DNA of 64,000 bases from Struthio camelus (lineage: Eukaryota > Chordata > Aves > Struthioniformes > Struthionidae): positions 6,676,001 to 6,740,000 of the forward strand of contig NC_090946.1 in the NCBI RefSeq assembly GCF_040807025.1, read 5' to 3'. Shown in pieces: positions 42,249 through 57,000 of the stretch. Position 1 is the stretch's first letter. Every line of letters starts with the position of its first letter. The notes beneath the pieces are model-generated. The model saw nothing but the letters and a program-made list of their open reading frames with translations. It searched no databases and was not told where the DNA came from. The position numbers were made by a program, and so were the translations under genes.

Positions 42249-45200
42249 TTAAAACCACTCCATCAAGCCTAAAAGCACTGCGCCGGGGCCGAAACCGCTC
42301 CGCCGGGGCCGAAACCGCTCCGCCGGGGCCGAAACCGCTCCGCCGGGGCCGGAAACCACTGCATCAGGCCGAAAACCACTCCGTCGGGGCTGAAACCATT
42401 CCGTCGGGGCCGAAACCACTGTGCCAGGGCCGAAACCACTGTGCCAGGGCCAAAACCACTCCTCCGACAGTAAAACCACTACATCAAGCCTAAAACCACA
42501 CCGCCGGGGCAGAAACCACTCCGCCGAGCCTAAAGGCAGTGCGACAGGGCTGAAACCACTCCGCCAAGCCTAAAACCACTGCGTCAGGTGGAAAACCACT
42601 CCGCCAGGGCCGAAACCCCTCCGCTGACATTAAAACCATTCCGTCAGGGCTGGAACCACTCTGCCGAGCCTAAAACCCCTCCGTCGGGGCTGAAACCACT
42701 GTGCTGGGGCGGAAACTGCTCCGTCAGGCTGTAAACCACTGCGTCAGGCCGGAAAGCACTCCAGCAGGGCCAAAACGACTGCGTCGGGGCTGAAAGCGTT
42801 CCACCAGGGCTAAAACCACTCCGTCGACATTAAAACCACTACGCCAAGCCTAAAACCACTCCGTCAGGGCTGAAACCACTCCGCCGAGCCTGAAACCACT
42901 GCATCAGGCCTGAAACCACTCCGCCGAGCCTGAAACCACTACGTCAGGCCTAAAACCACTCCGCCGAGCTGAAAACAACTCCGTCGGGGCCAAAACCACT
43001 CCACCAGTGCTGAAACCGCTCCGTCGGGGCTGAAACCGCTCCGTGAAGCCGAAAAGCACTGTGTCGGGGCTGAAACCCCTCCGTGAAGCCGAAAAGCACT
43101 GTGTCGGGGCTGAAACCGCTCCGTGAAGCCGAAAAGCACTGTGTCGGGGCTGAAACCCCTCCGTGAAGCCGAAAAGCACTCTGTCGGGGCTGAAAGCACT
43201 CCGCCGAGCCTAAAAGCACTCCGTCGGGGCTGAAACCACAGTGCCAGGGCCAAATCCACTCCGTCGGGGCTGAAACCACTCCATCAAACCTAAAACCACT
43301 GCATCAGGCCGAAAACCACTCCGTCGGGGCTGAAACCATTCCGTCGGGGCTGAAACCACTGTGCTGGGGCGGAAACTGCTCCATCAGGCTGTAAACCACT
43401 GCGTCAGGCCGGAAAGCACTCCAGCAGGGCCAAAACCTGAAAGCGTTCCACCAGGGCTAAAACCACTCCGTCGACATTAAAACCACTACGCCAAGCCTAA
43501 AAGCACTCCGCCGAGCCTGAAACCACTCCGCCAGGGCCAAAACCACTCCGCCGAGCCGAAAACAACTCCGTCGGGGCCAAAACCACTCCACCAGTGCTGA
43601 AACCGCTCCGTCAGGGCTGAAACCCCTCCGTGAAGCCGAAAAGCACTGTGTCGGGGCTGAAACCCCTCCGTGAAGCCGAAAAGCACTGTGTCGGGGCTGA
43701 AACCCCTCCGTGAAGCCGAAAAGCACTCTGTCAGGGTTGAAAGCACTCCGCCGAGGCCAAAACCACTCGTCTGACCTTAAAACCCCTCCGCCGAGCCTAA
43801 AAGCACTGCATCGGGGCTGAAACCACTGCGCCAGGGCCAAATCCACTCCGTCGGGGCTGAAACCACTCCATCAAACCTAAAACCACTGCATCAGGCCGAA
43901 AACCACTCCGTCGGGGCTGAAACCACTCCACCGAGCCTAAAAGCAGTGCGTCAGGGCTGAAACCACTCCGCCAAGCCTAAAACCACTGCGTCAGGTGGAA
44001 AACCACTCCGCCGAGCCTAGAACCACTCCACTGAGCCTAAAAGCACTGCATTGGGGCTGAAACCACTCTGCCAGGGCTAAAACGACTGCGTCGGGGCTGA
44101 AACCACTCCATCAAGCCTAAAACCACTGCGTCGGGGCTGAAACTACTGCGTCAGGCCCAAAATAACTCCGTCGGGGCCAAAACCACTCCAGCAGTGCTGA
44201 AACCACTGTGCCAAGCCTGAAACCACTGCGTCGGGGCTGAAACCACTCCACCAGGGCCAAAACCACTCAATCGGGGCTGAAAGCGTTCCACCAGGGCTAA
44301 AACCACTCCGCCGACATTAAAACCACTGCGCCAAGCGTGAAACCCCTCCGTCGGGGCTGAAACCACTCCGCCGAGCCTAAAAGCAGTGCGTCAGGGCTGA
44401 AACCACTCCGCCGAGCCTAAAAGCAGTGCGTCAGGGCTGAAACCACTCCGCCGAGCCTAAAAGCAGTGCGTCAGGGCTGAAACCACTCCGCCGAGCCTAA
44501 AAGCAGTGCGTCAGGGCTGAAACCACTCCGCCGAGCCTAAAACCACTGCATCAGGTGGAAAACCACTCCGCCAGGGCCAAAACCACACCGCTGACATTAA
44601 AACCATTCCGTCAGGGCTGGAACCACTCCGCCGAGCCTAAAACCTCTCCTTCGGGGCTGAAACCACTCCACCAAGCCTAAAATCACTCCGTCGGGGCGGA
44701 AACCACTGCGCCAGGGCCAAAACCACTGCGTCGGGGCTGAAACCACTCCACCAGGGCCAAAACCACTCAAGCGGGGCTGAAAGCGTTCCACCAGGGCTAA
44801 AACCACCCCGTCGACATTAAAACCACTACGCCAAGCCTAAAAGCACTGCGTCGGGGCTGAAACAACTCCGCCGAGCCTGAAACCACTGCATCAGGCCTGA
44901 AACCACTCCGCCGAGCCTGAAACCACTGCATCAGGCCTGAAACCACTCCGCCGAGCCTGAAACCACTGCGTCGGGGCTGAAACCACTCCGCCAAGCCGAA
45001 AACCACTGCGTCGGGGCTGACACCACTCCGCCGAGCCTAAAACCACTGCGTTGGGGCTGAAAGCACTCCACCAAGCAGAAAAGCACTCCGTTGGGGTTGA
45101 AAGCACTCCACCAAGCAGAAAAGCACTCCGGCGGGGTGGAAATTGCTCCGTCAGGCCGATGAGGACTCCACCAGGGCCAAAAACACTCTGCCGATATTAA

Positions 45201-48200
45201 AACCACTGCGCCGAGCCAAAAACGACTCCGTCTTGGCCGAAATCACTCCACTGAGCCTAAAACCACTCCGTTGGGGCTGAAACCACTCCATCAAGCCTAA
45301 AACCAGTCTGTCGGGGCTGAAACCACTCCGCCGAGCCGAAAACCACTTGGCCGACCTTAAAACCACTCATTGAAGCCTAAAACCACTCCATCAAGCCTAA
45401 AAAAACTGCGCTGGGGACGAAAGCACTCCGCCAAGCCTTAAACCACTCCTTCGGTGCCAAAACGACTCCGCAAGGCCTAAAACGACTCCGCCGAGGCTAA
45501 AACCACTGTGTTGGGGCTGAAACCACTCCGCTGAGCCGAAAACCAGTGTGTTGGGGCTGAAACCCCTCCGCCAAGCCGAAAACCACTGCGTCGGGGCTGA
45601 AACCACTCCGCCAGGCCGAAAACCACTCCGTTGGGGCTGCGACCACTCCACCAAGCCTAAAGCCACTGCGTCGGGGCCAAAACCACTCCACCAGTGCTGA
45701 AACCACTGCGTCGCGGCTGAAACCAGTCCGCCAGGGCCAAAAACACTCTGCCAACATTAAAACCACTCCGCCGAGCCTAAAACCACTGCGTCAGGGCTGA
45801 AACCACTCCACAAAGCCGAAAACCACTGCATCAGGGCTGAAACCACTCTGCCAGGGCTAAAACCACTCGGCTGACCTTAAAACCACTCCGCTGAGCCTAA
45901 AACCACTGTGTCGGGGCTGAAACCGCTCCATCAAGCCGAAAAGTACTCCGTCGGGGCTGAAACCGCTCCATCAAGCCGAAAACCACTGCGTTGGGGCGGA
46001 AACCACTCCACCGAGCCTAAATCCACTGCGTCGGGGCGGAAACCACTGTGCCAGGACCAAAACCACTCTGTCGGGGTGGAAATTGCTGCGTCAGGCCGGA
46101 AAGGACTCCACCAGGGCCAAAAACACTCCGCCGATATTAAAACCACTGCGCCGAGCCGAAAACCACTCCGTCGGGGCCGAAATCACTCCACTGAGCCTAA
46201 AACCACTCCGTTGGGGCCGAAATCACTCCACTGAGCCTAAAACCACTGTGTTGGGGCTGAAACCACTCCGCCAAGACGAAAACCAGTCCGTCGGGGCTGA
46301 AACCACTCCGCTGAGCCGAAAACCACTCCGTCGGGGCTGAAACCACTCCGCCGAGCCTGAAACCACTCCGTCGGGGCTGAAACCACTCCGCCGAGCCTGA
46401 AACCACTCCGTCGGGGCTGAAACCACTCTGCCAAGCCTAAAACCACTCCATGGTGTCGAAAAGCACTCCGTCGGGGCTGAAACCACTCCATCAAGCCTAA
46501 AACCACTGCGTCGGGGCTGAAACTACTGCGTCAGGCCCAAAATAACTCCGTCGGGGCCAAAACCACTCCAGCAGTGCTGAAACCACTGCGCCAAGCCTGA
46601 AACCACTGCGTCGGGGCTGAAACCACTCCGCCACGGCCAAAACCACTCGGCTGACCTTAAAACCACTCCATCAAGCCTAAAAGCACTGCGTCGGGGCTGA
46701 AACCGCTCCGCCGGGGCCGAAACCGCTCCGCCGGGGCCGAAACCGCTCCGCCGGGGCCGAAACCGCTCCGCCGGGGCCGGAAACCACTGCATCAGGCCGA
46801 AAACCACTCCGTCGGGGCTGAAACCATTCCGTCGGGGCCGAAACCACTGTGCCAGGGCCGAAACCACTGTGCCAGGGCCAAAACCACTCCTCCGACAGTA
46901 AAACCACTACATCAAGCCTAAAACCACACCGCCGGGGCAGAAACCACTCCGCCGAGCCTAAAGGCAGTGCGACAGGGCTGAAACCACTCCGCCAAGCCTA
47001 AAACCACTGCGTCAGGTGGAAAACCACTCCGCCAGGGCCGAAACCCCTCCGCTGACATTAAAACCATTCCGTCAGGGCTGGAACCACTCTGCCGAGCCTA
47101 AAACCCCTCCGTCGGGGCTGAAACCACTGTGCTGGGGCGGAAACTGCTCCGTCAGGCTGTAAACCACTGCGTCAGGCCGGAAAGCACTCCAGCAGGGCCA
47201 AAACGACTGCGTCGGGGCTGAAAGCGTTCCACCAGGGCTAAAACCACTCCGTCGACATTAAAACCACTACGCCAAGCCTAAAACCACTCCGTCAGGGCTG
47301 AAACCACTCCGCCGAGCCTGAAACCACTGCATCAGGCCTGAAACCACTCCGCCGAGCCTGAAACCACTGCGTCAGGCCTAAAACCACTCCGCCGAGCCGA
47401 AAACAACTCCGTCGGGGCCAAAACCACTCCACCAGTGCTGAAACCGCTCCGTCGGGGCTGAAACCCCTCCGTGAAGCCGAAAAGCACTGTGTCGGGGCTG
47501 AAACCCCTCCGTGAAGCCGAAAAGCACTGTGTCGGGGCTGAAACCCCTCCGTGAAGCCGAAAAGCACTCTGTCGGGGCTGAAAGCACTCCGCCGAGCCTA
47601 AAAGCACTCCGTCGGGGCTGAAACCACAGTGCCAGGGCCAAATCCACTCCGTCGGGGCTGAAACCACTCCATCAAACCTAAAACCACTGCATCAGGCCGA
47701 AAACCACTCCGTCGGGGCTGAAACCATTCCGTCGGGGCTGAAACCACTGTGCTGGGGCGGAAACTGCTCCGTCAGGCTGTAAACCACTGCGTCAGGCCGG
47801 AAAGCACTCCACCAGGGCCAAAACCTGAAAGCGTTCCACCAGGGCTAAAACCACTCCGTCGACATTAAAACCACTACGCCAAGCCTAAAAGCACTCCGCC
47901 GAGCCTGAAACCACTCCGCCAGGGCCAAAACCACTCCGCCGAGCCGAAAACAACTCCGTCGGGGCCAAAACCACTCCACCAGTGCTGAAACCGCTCCGTC
48001 AGGGCTGAAACCCCTCCGTGAAGCCGAAAAGCACTGTGTCGGGGCTGAAACCCCTCCGTGAAGCCGAAAAGCACTGTGTCGGGGCTGAAACCCCTCCGTG
48101 AAGCCGAAAAGCACTCTGTCAGGGTTGAAAGCACTCCGCCGAGGCCAAAACCACTCGTCTGACCTTAAAACCCCTCCGCCGAGCCTAAAAGCACTGCATC

Positions 48201-50890
48201 GGGGCTGAAACCACTGCGCCAGGGCCAAATCCACTCCGTCGGGGCTGAAACCACTCCATCAAACCTAAAACCACTGCATCAGGCCGAAAACCACTCCGTC
48301 GGGGCTGAAACCACTCCACCGAGCCTTAAAGCAGTGCGTCAGGGCTGAAACCACTCCGCCAAGCCTAAAACCACTGCGTCAGGTGGAAAACCACTCCGCC
48401 GAGCCTAGAACCACTCCACTGAGCCTAAAAGCACTGCATTGGGGCTGAAACCACTCTGCCAGGGCTAAAACGACTGCGTCGGGGCTGAAACCACTCCATC
48501 AAGCCTAAAACCACTGCGTCGGGGCTGAAACTACTGCGTCAGGCCCAAAATAACTCCGTCGGGGCCAAAACCACTCCAGTAGTGCTGAAACCACTGTGCC
48601 AAGCCTGAAACCACTGCGTCGGGGCTGAAACCACTCCACCAGGGCCAAAACCACTCAATCGGGGCTGAAAGCGTTCCACCAGGGCTAAAACCACTCCGCC
48701 GACATTAAAACCACTGCGCCAAGCGTGAAACCCCTCCGTCGGGGCTGAAACCACTCCGCCGAGCCTAAAAGCAGTGCGTCAGGGCTGAAACCACTCCGCC
48801 GAGCCTAAAAGCAGTGCGTCAGGGCTGAAACCACTCCGCCGAGCCTAAAAGCAGTGCGTCAGGGCTGAAACCACTCCGCCGAGCCTAAAACCACTGCATC
48901 AGGTGGAAAACCACTCCGCCAGGGCCAAAACCACACCGCTGACATTAAAACCATTCCGTCAGGGCTGGAACCACTCCGCCGAGCCTAAAACCTCTCCTTC
49001 GGGGCTGAAACCACTCCACCAAGCCTAAAATCACTCCGTCGGGGCGGAAACCACTGCGCCAGGGCCAAAACCACTGCGTCGGGGCTGAAACCACTCCACC
49101 AGGGCCAAAACCACTCAAGCGGGGCTGAAAGCGTTCCACCAGGGCTAAAACCACCCCGTCGACATTAAAACCACTACGCCAAGCCTAAAAGCACTGCGTC
49201 GGGGCTGAAACAACTCCGCCGAGCCTGAAACCACTGCATCAGGCCTGAAACCACTCCGCCGAGCCTGAAACCACTGCATCAGGCCTGAAACCACTCCGCC
49301 GAGCCTGAAACCACTGCGTCGGGGCTGAAACCACTCCGCCTAGCCGAAAACCACTGCATCGGGGCTGAAACCACTCCGCCAAGCCGAAAACCACTGCGTC
49401 GGGGCTGACACCACTCCGCCGAGCCTAAAACCACTGCGTTGGGGCTGAAAGCACTCCACCAAGCAGAAAAGCACTCCGTTGGGGTTGAAAGCACTCCACC
49501 AAGCAGAAAAGCACTCCGGCGGGGTGGAAATTGCTCCGTCAGGCCGATGAGGACTCCACCAGGGCCAAAAACACTCTGCCGATATTAAAACCACTGCGCC
49601 GAGCCAAAAACGACTCCGTCTTGGCCGAAATCACTCCACTGAGCCTAAAACCACTCCGTTGGGGCTGAAACCACTCCATCAAGCCTAAAACCAGTCTGTC
49701 GGGGCTGAAACCACTCCGCCGAGCCGAAAACCACTTGGCCGACCTTAAAACCACTCATTGAAGCCTAAAACCACTCCATCAAGCCTAAAAAAACTGCGCT
49801 GGGGACGAAAGCACTCCGCCAAGCCTTAAACCACTCCTTCGGTGCCAAAACGACTCCGCAAGGCCTAAAACGACTCCGCCGAGGCTAAAACCACTGTGTT
49901 GGGGCTGAAACCACTCCGCTGAGCCGAAAACCAGTGTGTTGGGGCTGAAACCCCTCCGCCAAGCCGAAAACCACTGCGTCGGGGCTGAAACCACTCCGCC
50001 AGGCCGAAAACCACTCCGTTGGGGCTGCGACCACTCCACCAAGCCTAAAGCCACTGCGTCGGGGCCAAAACCACTCCACCAGTGCTGAAACCACTGCGTC
50101 GCGGCTGAAACCAGTCCGCCAGGGCCAAAAACACTCTGCCAACATTAAAACCACTCCGCCGAGCCTAAAACCACTGCGTCAGGGCTGAAACCACTCCACA
50201 AAGCCGAAAACCACTGCATCAGGGCTGAAACCACTCTGCCAGGGCTAAAACCACTCGGCTGACCTTAAAACCACTCCGCTGAGCCTAAAACCACTGCGTC
50301 GGGGCTGAAACCGCTCCATCAAGCCGAAAAGTACTCCGTCGGGGCTGAAACCGCTCCATCAAGCCGAAAACCACTGCGTTGGGGCGGAAACCACTCCACC
50401 GAGCCTAAATCCACTGCGTCGGGGCGGAAACCACTGTGCCAGGACCAAAACCACTCTGTCGGGGTGGAAATTGCTGCGTCAGGCCGGAAAGGACTCCACC
50501 AGGGCCAAAAACACTCCGCCGATATTAAAACCACTGTGCCGAGCCGAAAACCACTCCGTCGGGGCCGAAATCACTCCACTGAGCCTAAAACCACTCCGTT
50601 GGGGCCGAAATCACTCCACTGAGCCTAAAACCACTGTGTTGGGGCTGAAACCACTCCGCCAAGACGAAAACCAGTCCGTCGGGGCTGAAACCACTCCGCT
50701 GAGCCGAAAACCACTCCGTCGGGGCTGAAACCACTCCGCCGAGCCTGAAACCACTCCGTCGGGGCTGAAACCACTCCGCCGAGCCTGAAACCACTCCGTC
50801 GGGGCTGAAACCACTCTGCCAAGCCTAAAACCACTCCATGGTGTCGAAAAGCACTCCGTCGGGGCTGAAAACACTCCACCAAGCCGAAAA
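42249..50890. repeat. Higher-order repeat, two copies about 4.4 kb apart
   Basis: The segment about 42249-46490 recurs at about 46677-50880. The offset is 4428 bp at the left and 4388 bp from about 42904 on. The 40-bp change is one dimer fewer in the run at 47451 than at 43022. Odd units such as AAAACCTGAAAGCG (43432 and 47820) mark matching positions. Confidence 0.92.
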
Positions 50891-53029
50891 GCACTGCGTC
50901 AGGGCTGGAAGCACTCTGTCGGGGCTGACACCACTCCGCCGAGCCGAAAACCACTGCGTCGGGGCTGAAACCACTCTGCCAGGCCAAAAACCACTGCGTC
51001 GGGGCTGAAACCACTCTGCGAAGCCGAAAACCACTCCGTCGGGGCTGAAACCACTGCGTTAGGCCAAAAACCACTGGGTTGGGGCTGAAACCACTCCGCC
51101 AGGCCGAAAACCACCCAGCTCACCTTAAAACCACTCCGTCAAGCCTAAAACCACTCCATCAAGCCGAAAACCACTGTGTTGGACCTGAAATCACTCCGCC
51201 AAGCCTGAAACCACTCCGTCGGGGCGGAAACCACTCCTTGGGGGCCTAAACCACTCCGCCGAGCCGAAAACCACTCCATCAAGCCGAAAACCACTGCGTT
51301 GGGGCTGAAACCGCTCCATCAAGCCTAAAACCACTCCGTCGGGGCTGAAACCGCTCCATCAAGCCTAAAACCACTCCGTCGGGGCTGAAACCACTCCACC
51401 AGTGCTGAAACCACTGCGTCAGACCTGAAACCACTCCACCAAGCCGAAAAGCACTCCGCCAAGCCTGAAACGACTCCGCCGAGCCTAAAACAACTCCGTC
51501 GGGGCTGAAACCACTCCACCAGTGCTGAAACCGCTCCGTCGGGGCTGAAACCCCTCTGTGAAGCCGAAAAGCACTCTGTCGGGGCTGAAACCACTCCGCT
51601 GAGCCAAAAACCACTGCGTCGGGGCTGAAACCACTCTGCCAGGGCCAAAACGACTCGTCTGACCTTAAAACCAGTCCGCCGAGCCTAAAAGCACTGTGTC
51701 GGGGCTGAAACCACTCCGCCAGGGCCTAAAACCATTCCGTCGGGGCTGTAACCACTGTGCCAGGACCAAATCCACTCCGTCGGGGCTGAAACCACTCCAC
51801 CAAGCCTAAAACCACTGCATCAGGCCGAAAACCACTCCGTCAGGGCTGAAACCACTGTGCCAGGGCCAAAACCACTCCGCTGACATTAAAACCACTCCAT
51901 CAAGCCTAAAACCATTCTGTCAGGGCTGGAACCACTCCGCCGAGCCTAAAACCCCTCCGTCGGGGCTGAAACCACTGTGCTGGGGCGGAAACTGCTCCGT
52001 CAGGCTGTAAACCACTGCGTCAGGCCGGAAAGCACTCCAGCAGGGCCAAAACGACTGCGTCGGGGCTGAAAGCGTTCCACCAGGGCTAAAACCACTCCGT
52101 CGACATTAAAACCACTACGCCAAGCCTAAAACCACTCCGTCAGGGCTGAAACCACTCCGCCGAGCCTGAAACCACTGCATCAGGCCTGAAACCACTCCGC
52201 CAGGGCCAAAACCACTGCGTCAGGCCTAAAACCACTCCACCGAGCCTAAAACAACTCCGTCGGGGCCAAAACCACTCCACCAGTGCTGAAACCGCTCCGT
52301 CGGGGCTGAAACCCCTCCGTGAAGCCGAAAAGCACTGTGTCGGGGCTGAAACCATTCCGCGAAGCTGAAAAGTACTCTGTCGGGGCTGAAACCCCTCCGT
52401 GAAGCCGAAAAGCACTCTGTCGGGGCTGAAAGCACTCCGCCGAGCCTAAAAGCACTGCATCGGGGCTGAAACCACTGCGCCAGGGCCAAATCCACTCCGT
52501 CAGGGCTGAAACCATTCCATCAAACCTAAAACCACTGCATCAGGCCGAAAACCACTCCGTCGGGGCTGAAACCACTCCGTCGGGGCTGAAACCACTGTGC
52601 CAGGGCCGAAACCACTGTGCCAGGGCCAAAACCACTCCTCCGACAGTAAAACCACTACATCAAGCCTAAAACCACTCCGTCGGGGCTGAAACCACTCCGC
52701 CGAGCCTAAAACCACTCTGTCGGGGCTGAAACCACTGTGCTGGGGCGGAAACTGCTCCGTCAGGCTGTAAACCACTGCGTCAGGCCGGAAAGCACTCCAC
52801 CAGGGCCAAAACCTGAAAGCGTTCCACCAGGGCTAAAACCACTCCGTCGACATTAAAACCACTGCACCAAGCCTAAAAGCACTCCGCCGAGCCTGAAACC
52901 ACTGTGTCAGGCCTGAAACGACTCCGCCGAGCCTGAAACCACTGCGTCAGGCCTAAAACCACTCCGCCGAGCCGAAAACAACTCCGTCGGGGCCAAAACC
53001 ACTCCACCAGTGCTGAAACCGCTCCGTCG

Positions 53030-53590
53030 GGGCTGAAACCGCTCCGTGAAGCCGAAAAGCACTGTGTCGGGGCTGAAACCGCTCCGTGAAGCCGAAAAGC
53101 ACTGTGTCGGGGCTGAAACCCCTCCGTGAAGCCGAAAAGCACTGTGTCGGGGCTGAAACCCCTCCGTGAAGCCGAAAAGCACTGTGTCGGGGCTGAAACC
53201 GCTCCGTGAAGCCGAAAAGCACTGTGTCGGGGCTGAAACCCCTCCGTGAAGCCGAAAAGCACTGTGTCGGGGCTGAAACCCCTCCGTGAAGCCGAAAAGC
53301 ACTGTGTCGGGGCTGAAACCCCTCCGTGAAGCCGAAAAGCACTGTGTCGGGGCTGAAACCGCTCCGTGAAGCCGAAAAGCACTGTGTCGGGGCTGAAACC
53401 GCTCCGTGAAGCCGAAAAGCACTGTGTCGGGGCTGAAACCGCTCCGTGAAGCCGAAAAGCACTGTGTCGGGGCTGAAACCCCTCCGTGAAGCCGAAAAGC
53501 ACTGTGTCGGGGCTGAAACCGCTCCGTGAAGCCGAAAAGCACTGTGTCGGGGCTGAAACCCCTCCGTGAAGCCGAAAAGCACTCTGTCAG
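53030..53590. repeat. 40-bp dimer sub-array, about 14 copies
   Basis: The counterpart of the dimer run at 41080-41760, in a paralogous block about 11.9 kb away and shorter by three dimers. It has the same irregular CCCCTC/CCGCTC variation but in a different order, so copies have been shuffled or converted since the blocks duplicated. Confidence 0.92.
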
Positions 53591-54092
53591 GGTTGAAAGC
53601 ACTCCGCCGAGGCCAAAACCACTCGTCTGACCTTAAAACCCCTCCGCCGAGCCTAAAAGCACTGCATTGGGGCTGAAACCACTGCGCCAGGGCCAAATCC
53701 ACTCCGTCGGGGCTGAAACCACTCCACCGAGCCTAAAACCACTGCGTCGGGGCTGAAACCACTCCGCCAAGCCTAAAACCACTGCGTCAGGTGGAAAACC
53801 ACTCCGCCGAGCCTAGAACCACTCCACTGAGCCTAAAAGCACTGCATTGGGGCTGAAACCACTCTGCCAGGGCTAAAACGACTGCGTCGGGGCTGAAACC
53901 ACTCCATCAAGCCTAAAACCACTGCGTCGGGGCTGAAACTACTGCGTCAGGCCCAAAATAACTCCGTCGGGGCCAAAACCACTCCAGCAGTGCTGAAACC
54001 ACTGCGCCAAGCCTGAAACCACTGCGTCGGGGCTGAAACCACTCCGCCACGGCCAAAACCACTCGGCTGACCTTAAAACCACTCCATCAAGC

Positions 54093-57000
54093 CTAAAAGC
54101 ACTGCGCCGGGGCCGAAACCGCTCCGCCGGGGCCGAAACCGCTCCGCCGGGGCCGAAACCGCTCCGCCGGGGCCGAAACCGCTCCGCCGGGGCCGGAAAC
54201 CACTGCATCAGGCCGAAAACCACTCCGTCGGGGCTGAAACCATTCCGTCGGGGCCGAAACCACTGTGCCAGGGCCGAAACCACTGTGCCAGGGCCAAAAC
54301 CACTCCTCCGACAGTAAAACCACTACATCAAGCCTAAAACCACACCACCGGGGCAGAAACCACTCCGCCGAGCCTAAAGGCAGTGCGACAGGGCTGAAAC
54401 CACTCCGCCAAGCCTAAAACCACTGCGTCAGGTGGAAAACCACTCCGCCAGGGCCGAAACCCCTCCGCTGACATTAAAACCATTCCGTCAGGGCTGGAAC
54501 CACTCTGCCGAGCCTAAAACCCCTCCGTCGGGGCTGAAACCACTGTGCTGGGGCGGAAACTGCTCCGTCAGGCTGTAAACCACTGCGTCAGGCCGGAAAG
54601 CACTCCAGCAGGGCCAAAACGACTGCGTCGGGGCTGAAAGCGTTCCACCAGGGCTAAAACCACTCCGTCGACATTAAAACCACTACGCCAAGCCTAAAAC
54701 CACTCCGTCAGGGCTGAAACCACTCCGCCGAGCCTGAAACCACTGCATCAGGCCTGAAACCACTCCGCCGAGCCTGAAACCACTACGTCAGGCCTAAAAC
54801 CACTCCGCTGAGCTGAAAACAACTCCGTCGGGGCCAAAACCACTCCACCAGTGCTGAAACCGCTCCGTCGGGGCTGAAACCCCTCCGTGAAGCCGAAAAG
54901 CACTGTGTCGGGGCTGAAACCGCTCCGTGAAGCCGAAAAGCACTGTGTCGGGGCTGAAACCCCTCCGTGAAGCCGAAAAGCACTCTGTCGGGGCTGAAAG
55001 CACTCCGCCGAGCCTAAAAGCACTCCGTCGGGGCTGAAACCACAGTGCCAGGGCCAAATCCACTCCGTCGGGGCTGAAACCACTCCATCAAACCTAAAAC
55101 CACTGCATCAGGCCGAAAACCACTCCGTCGGGGCTGAAACCATTCCGTCGGGGCTGAAACCACTGTGCTGGGGCGGAAACTGCTCCGTCAGGCTGTAAAC
55201 CACTGCGTCAGGCCGGAAAGCACTCCAGCAGGGCCAAAACCTGAAAGCGTTCCACCAGGGCTAAAACCACTCCGTCGACATTAAAACCACTACGCCAAGC
55301 CTAAAAGCACTCCGCCGAGCCTGAAACCACTCCGCCAGGGCCAAAACCACTCCGCCGAGCCGAAAACAACTCCGTCGGGGCCAAAACCACTCCACCAGTG
55401 CTGAAACCGCTCCGTCAGGGCTGAAACCCCTCCGTGAAGCCGAAAAGCACTGTGTCGGGGCTGAAACCCCTCCGTGAAGCCGAAAAGCACTGTGTCGGGG
55501 CTGAAACCCCTCCGTGAAGCCGAAAAGCACTCTGTCAGGGTTGAAAGCACTCCGCCGAGGCCAAAACCACTCGTCTGACCTTAAAACCCCTCCGCCGAGC
55601 CTAAAAGCACTGCATCGGGGCTGAAACCACTGCGCCAGGGCCAAATCCACTCCGTCGGGGCTGAAACCACTCCATCAAACCTAAAACCACTGCATCAGGC
55701 CGAAAACCACTCCGTCGGGGCTGAAACCACTCCACCGAGCCTAAAAGCAGTGCGTCAGGGCTGAAACCACTCCGCCAAGCCTAAAACCACTGCGTCAGGT
55801 GGAAAACCACTCCGCCGAGCCTAGAACCACTCCACTGAGCCTAAAAGCACTGCATTGGGGCTGAAACCACTCTGCCAGGGCTAAAACGACTGCGTCGGGG
55901 CTGAAACCACTCCATCAAGCCTAAAACCACTGCGTCGGGGCTGAAACTACTGCGTCAGGCCCAAAATAACTCCGTTGGGGCCAAAACCACTCCAGCAGTG
56001 CTGAAACCACTGTGCCAAGCCTGAAACCACTGCGTCGGGGCTGAAACCACTCCACCAGGGCCAAAACCACTCAATCGGGGCTGAAAGCGTTCCACCAGGG
56101 CTAAAACCACTCCGCCGACATTAAAACCACTGCGCCAAGCGTGAAACCCCTCCGTCGGGGCTGAAACCACTCCGCCGAGCCTAAAAGCAGTGCGTCAGGG
56201 CTGAAACCACTCCGCCGAGCCTAAAAGCAGTGCGTCAGGGCTGAAACCACTCCGCCGAGCCTAAAAGCAGTGCGTCAGGGCTGAAACCACTCCGCCGAGC
56301 CTAAAACCACTGCATCAGGTGGAAAACCACTCCGCCAGGGCCAAAACCACACCGCTGACATTAAAACCATTCCGTCAGGGCTGGAACCACTCCGCCGAGC
56401 CTAAAACCTCTCCTTCGGGGCTGAAACCACTCCACCAAGCCTAAAATCACTCCGTCGGGGCGGAAACCACTGCGCCAGGGCCAAAACCACTGCGTCGGGG
56501 CTGAAACCACTCCACCAGGGCCAAAACCACTCAAGCGGGGCTGAAAGCGTTCCACCAGGGCTAAAACCACCCCGTCGACATTAAAACCACTACGCCAAGC
56601 CTAAAAGCACTGCGTCGGGGCTGAAACAACTCCGCCGAGCCTGAAACCACTGCATCAGGCCTGAAACCACTCCGCCGAGCCTGAAACCACTGCATCAGGC
56701 CTGAAACCACTCCGCCGAGCCTGAAACCACTGCGTCGGGGCTGAAACCACTCCGCCTAGCCGAAAACCACTGCATCGGGGCTGAAACCACTCCGCCAAGC
56801 CGAAAACCACTGCGTCGGGGCTGACACCACTCCGCCGAGCCTAAAACCACTGCGTTGGGGCTGAAAGCACTCCACCAAGCAGAAAAGCACTCCGTTGGGG
56901 TTGAAAGCACTCCACCAAGCAGAAAAGCACTCCGGCGGGGTGGAAATTGCTCCGTCAGGCCGATGAGGACTCCACCAGGGCCAAAAACACTCTGCCGATA

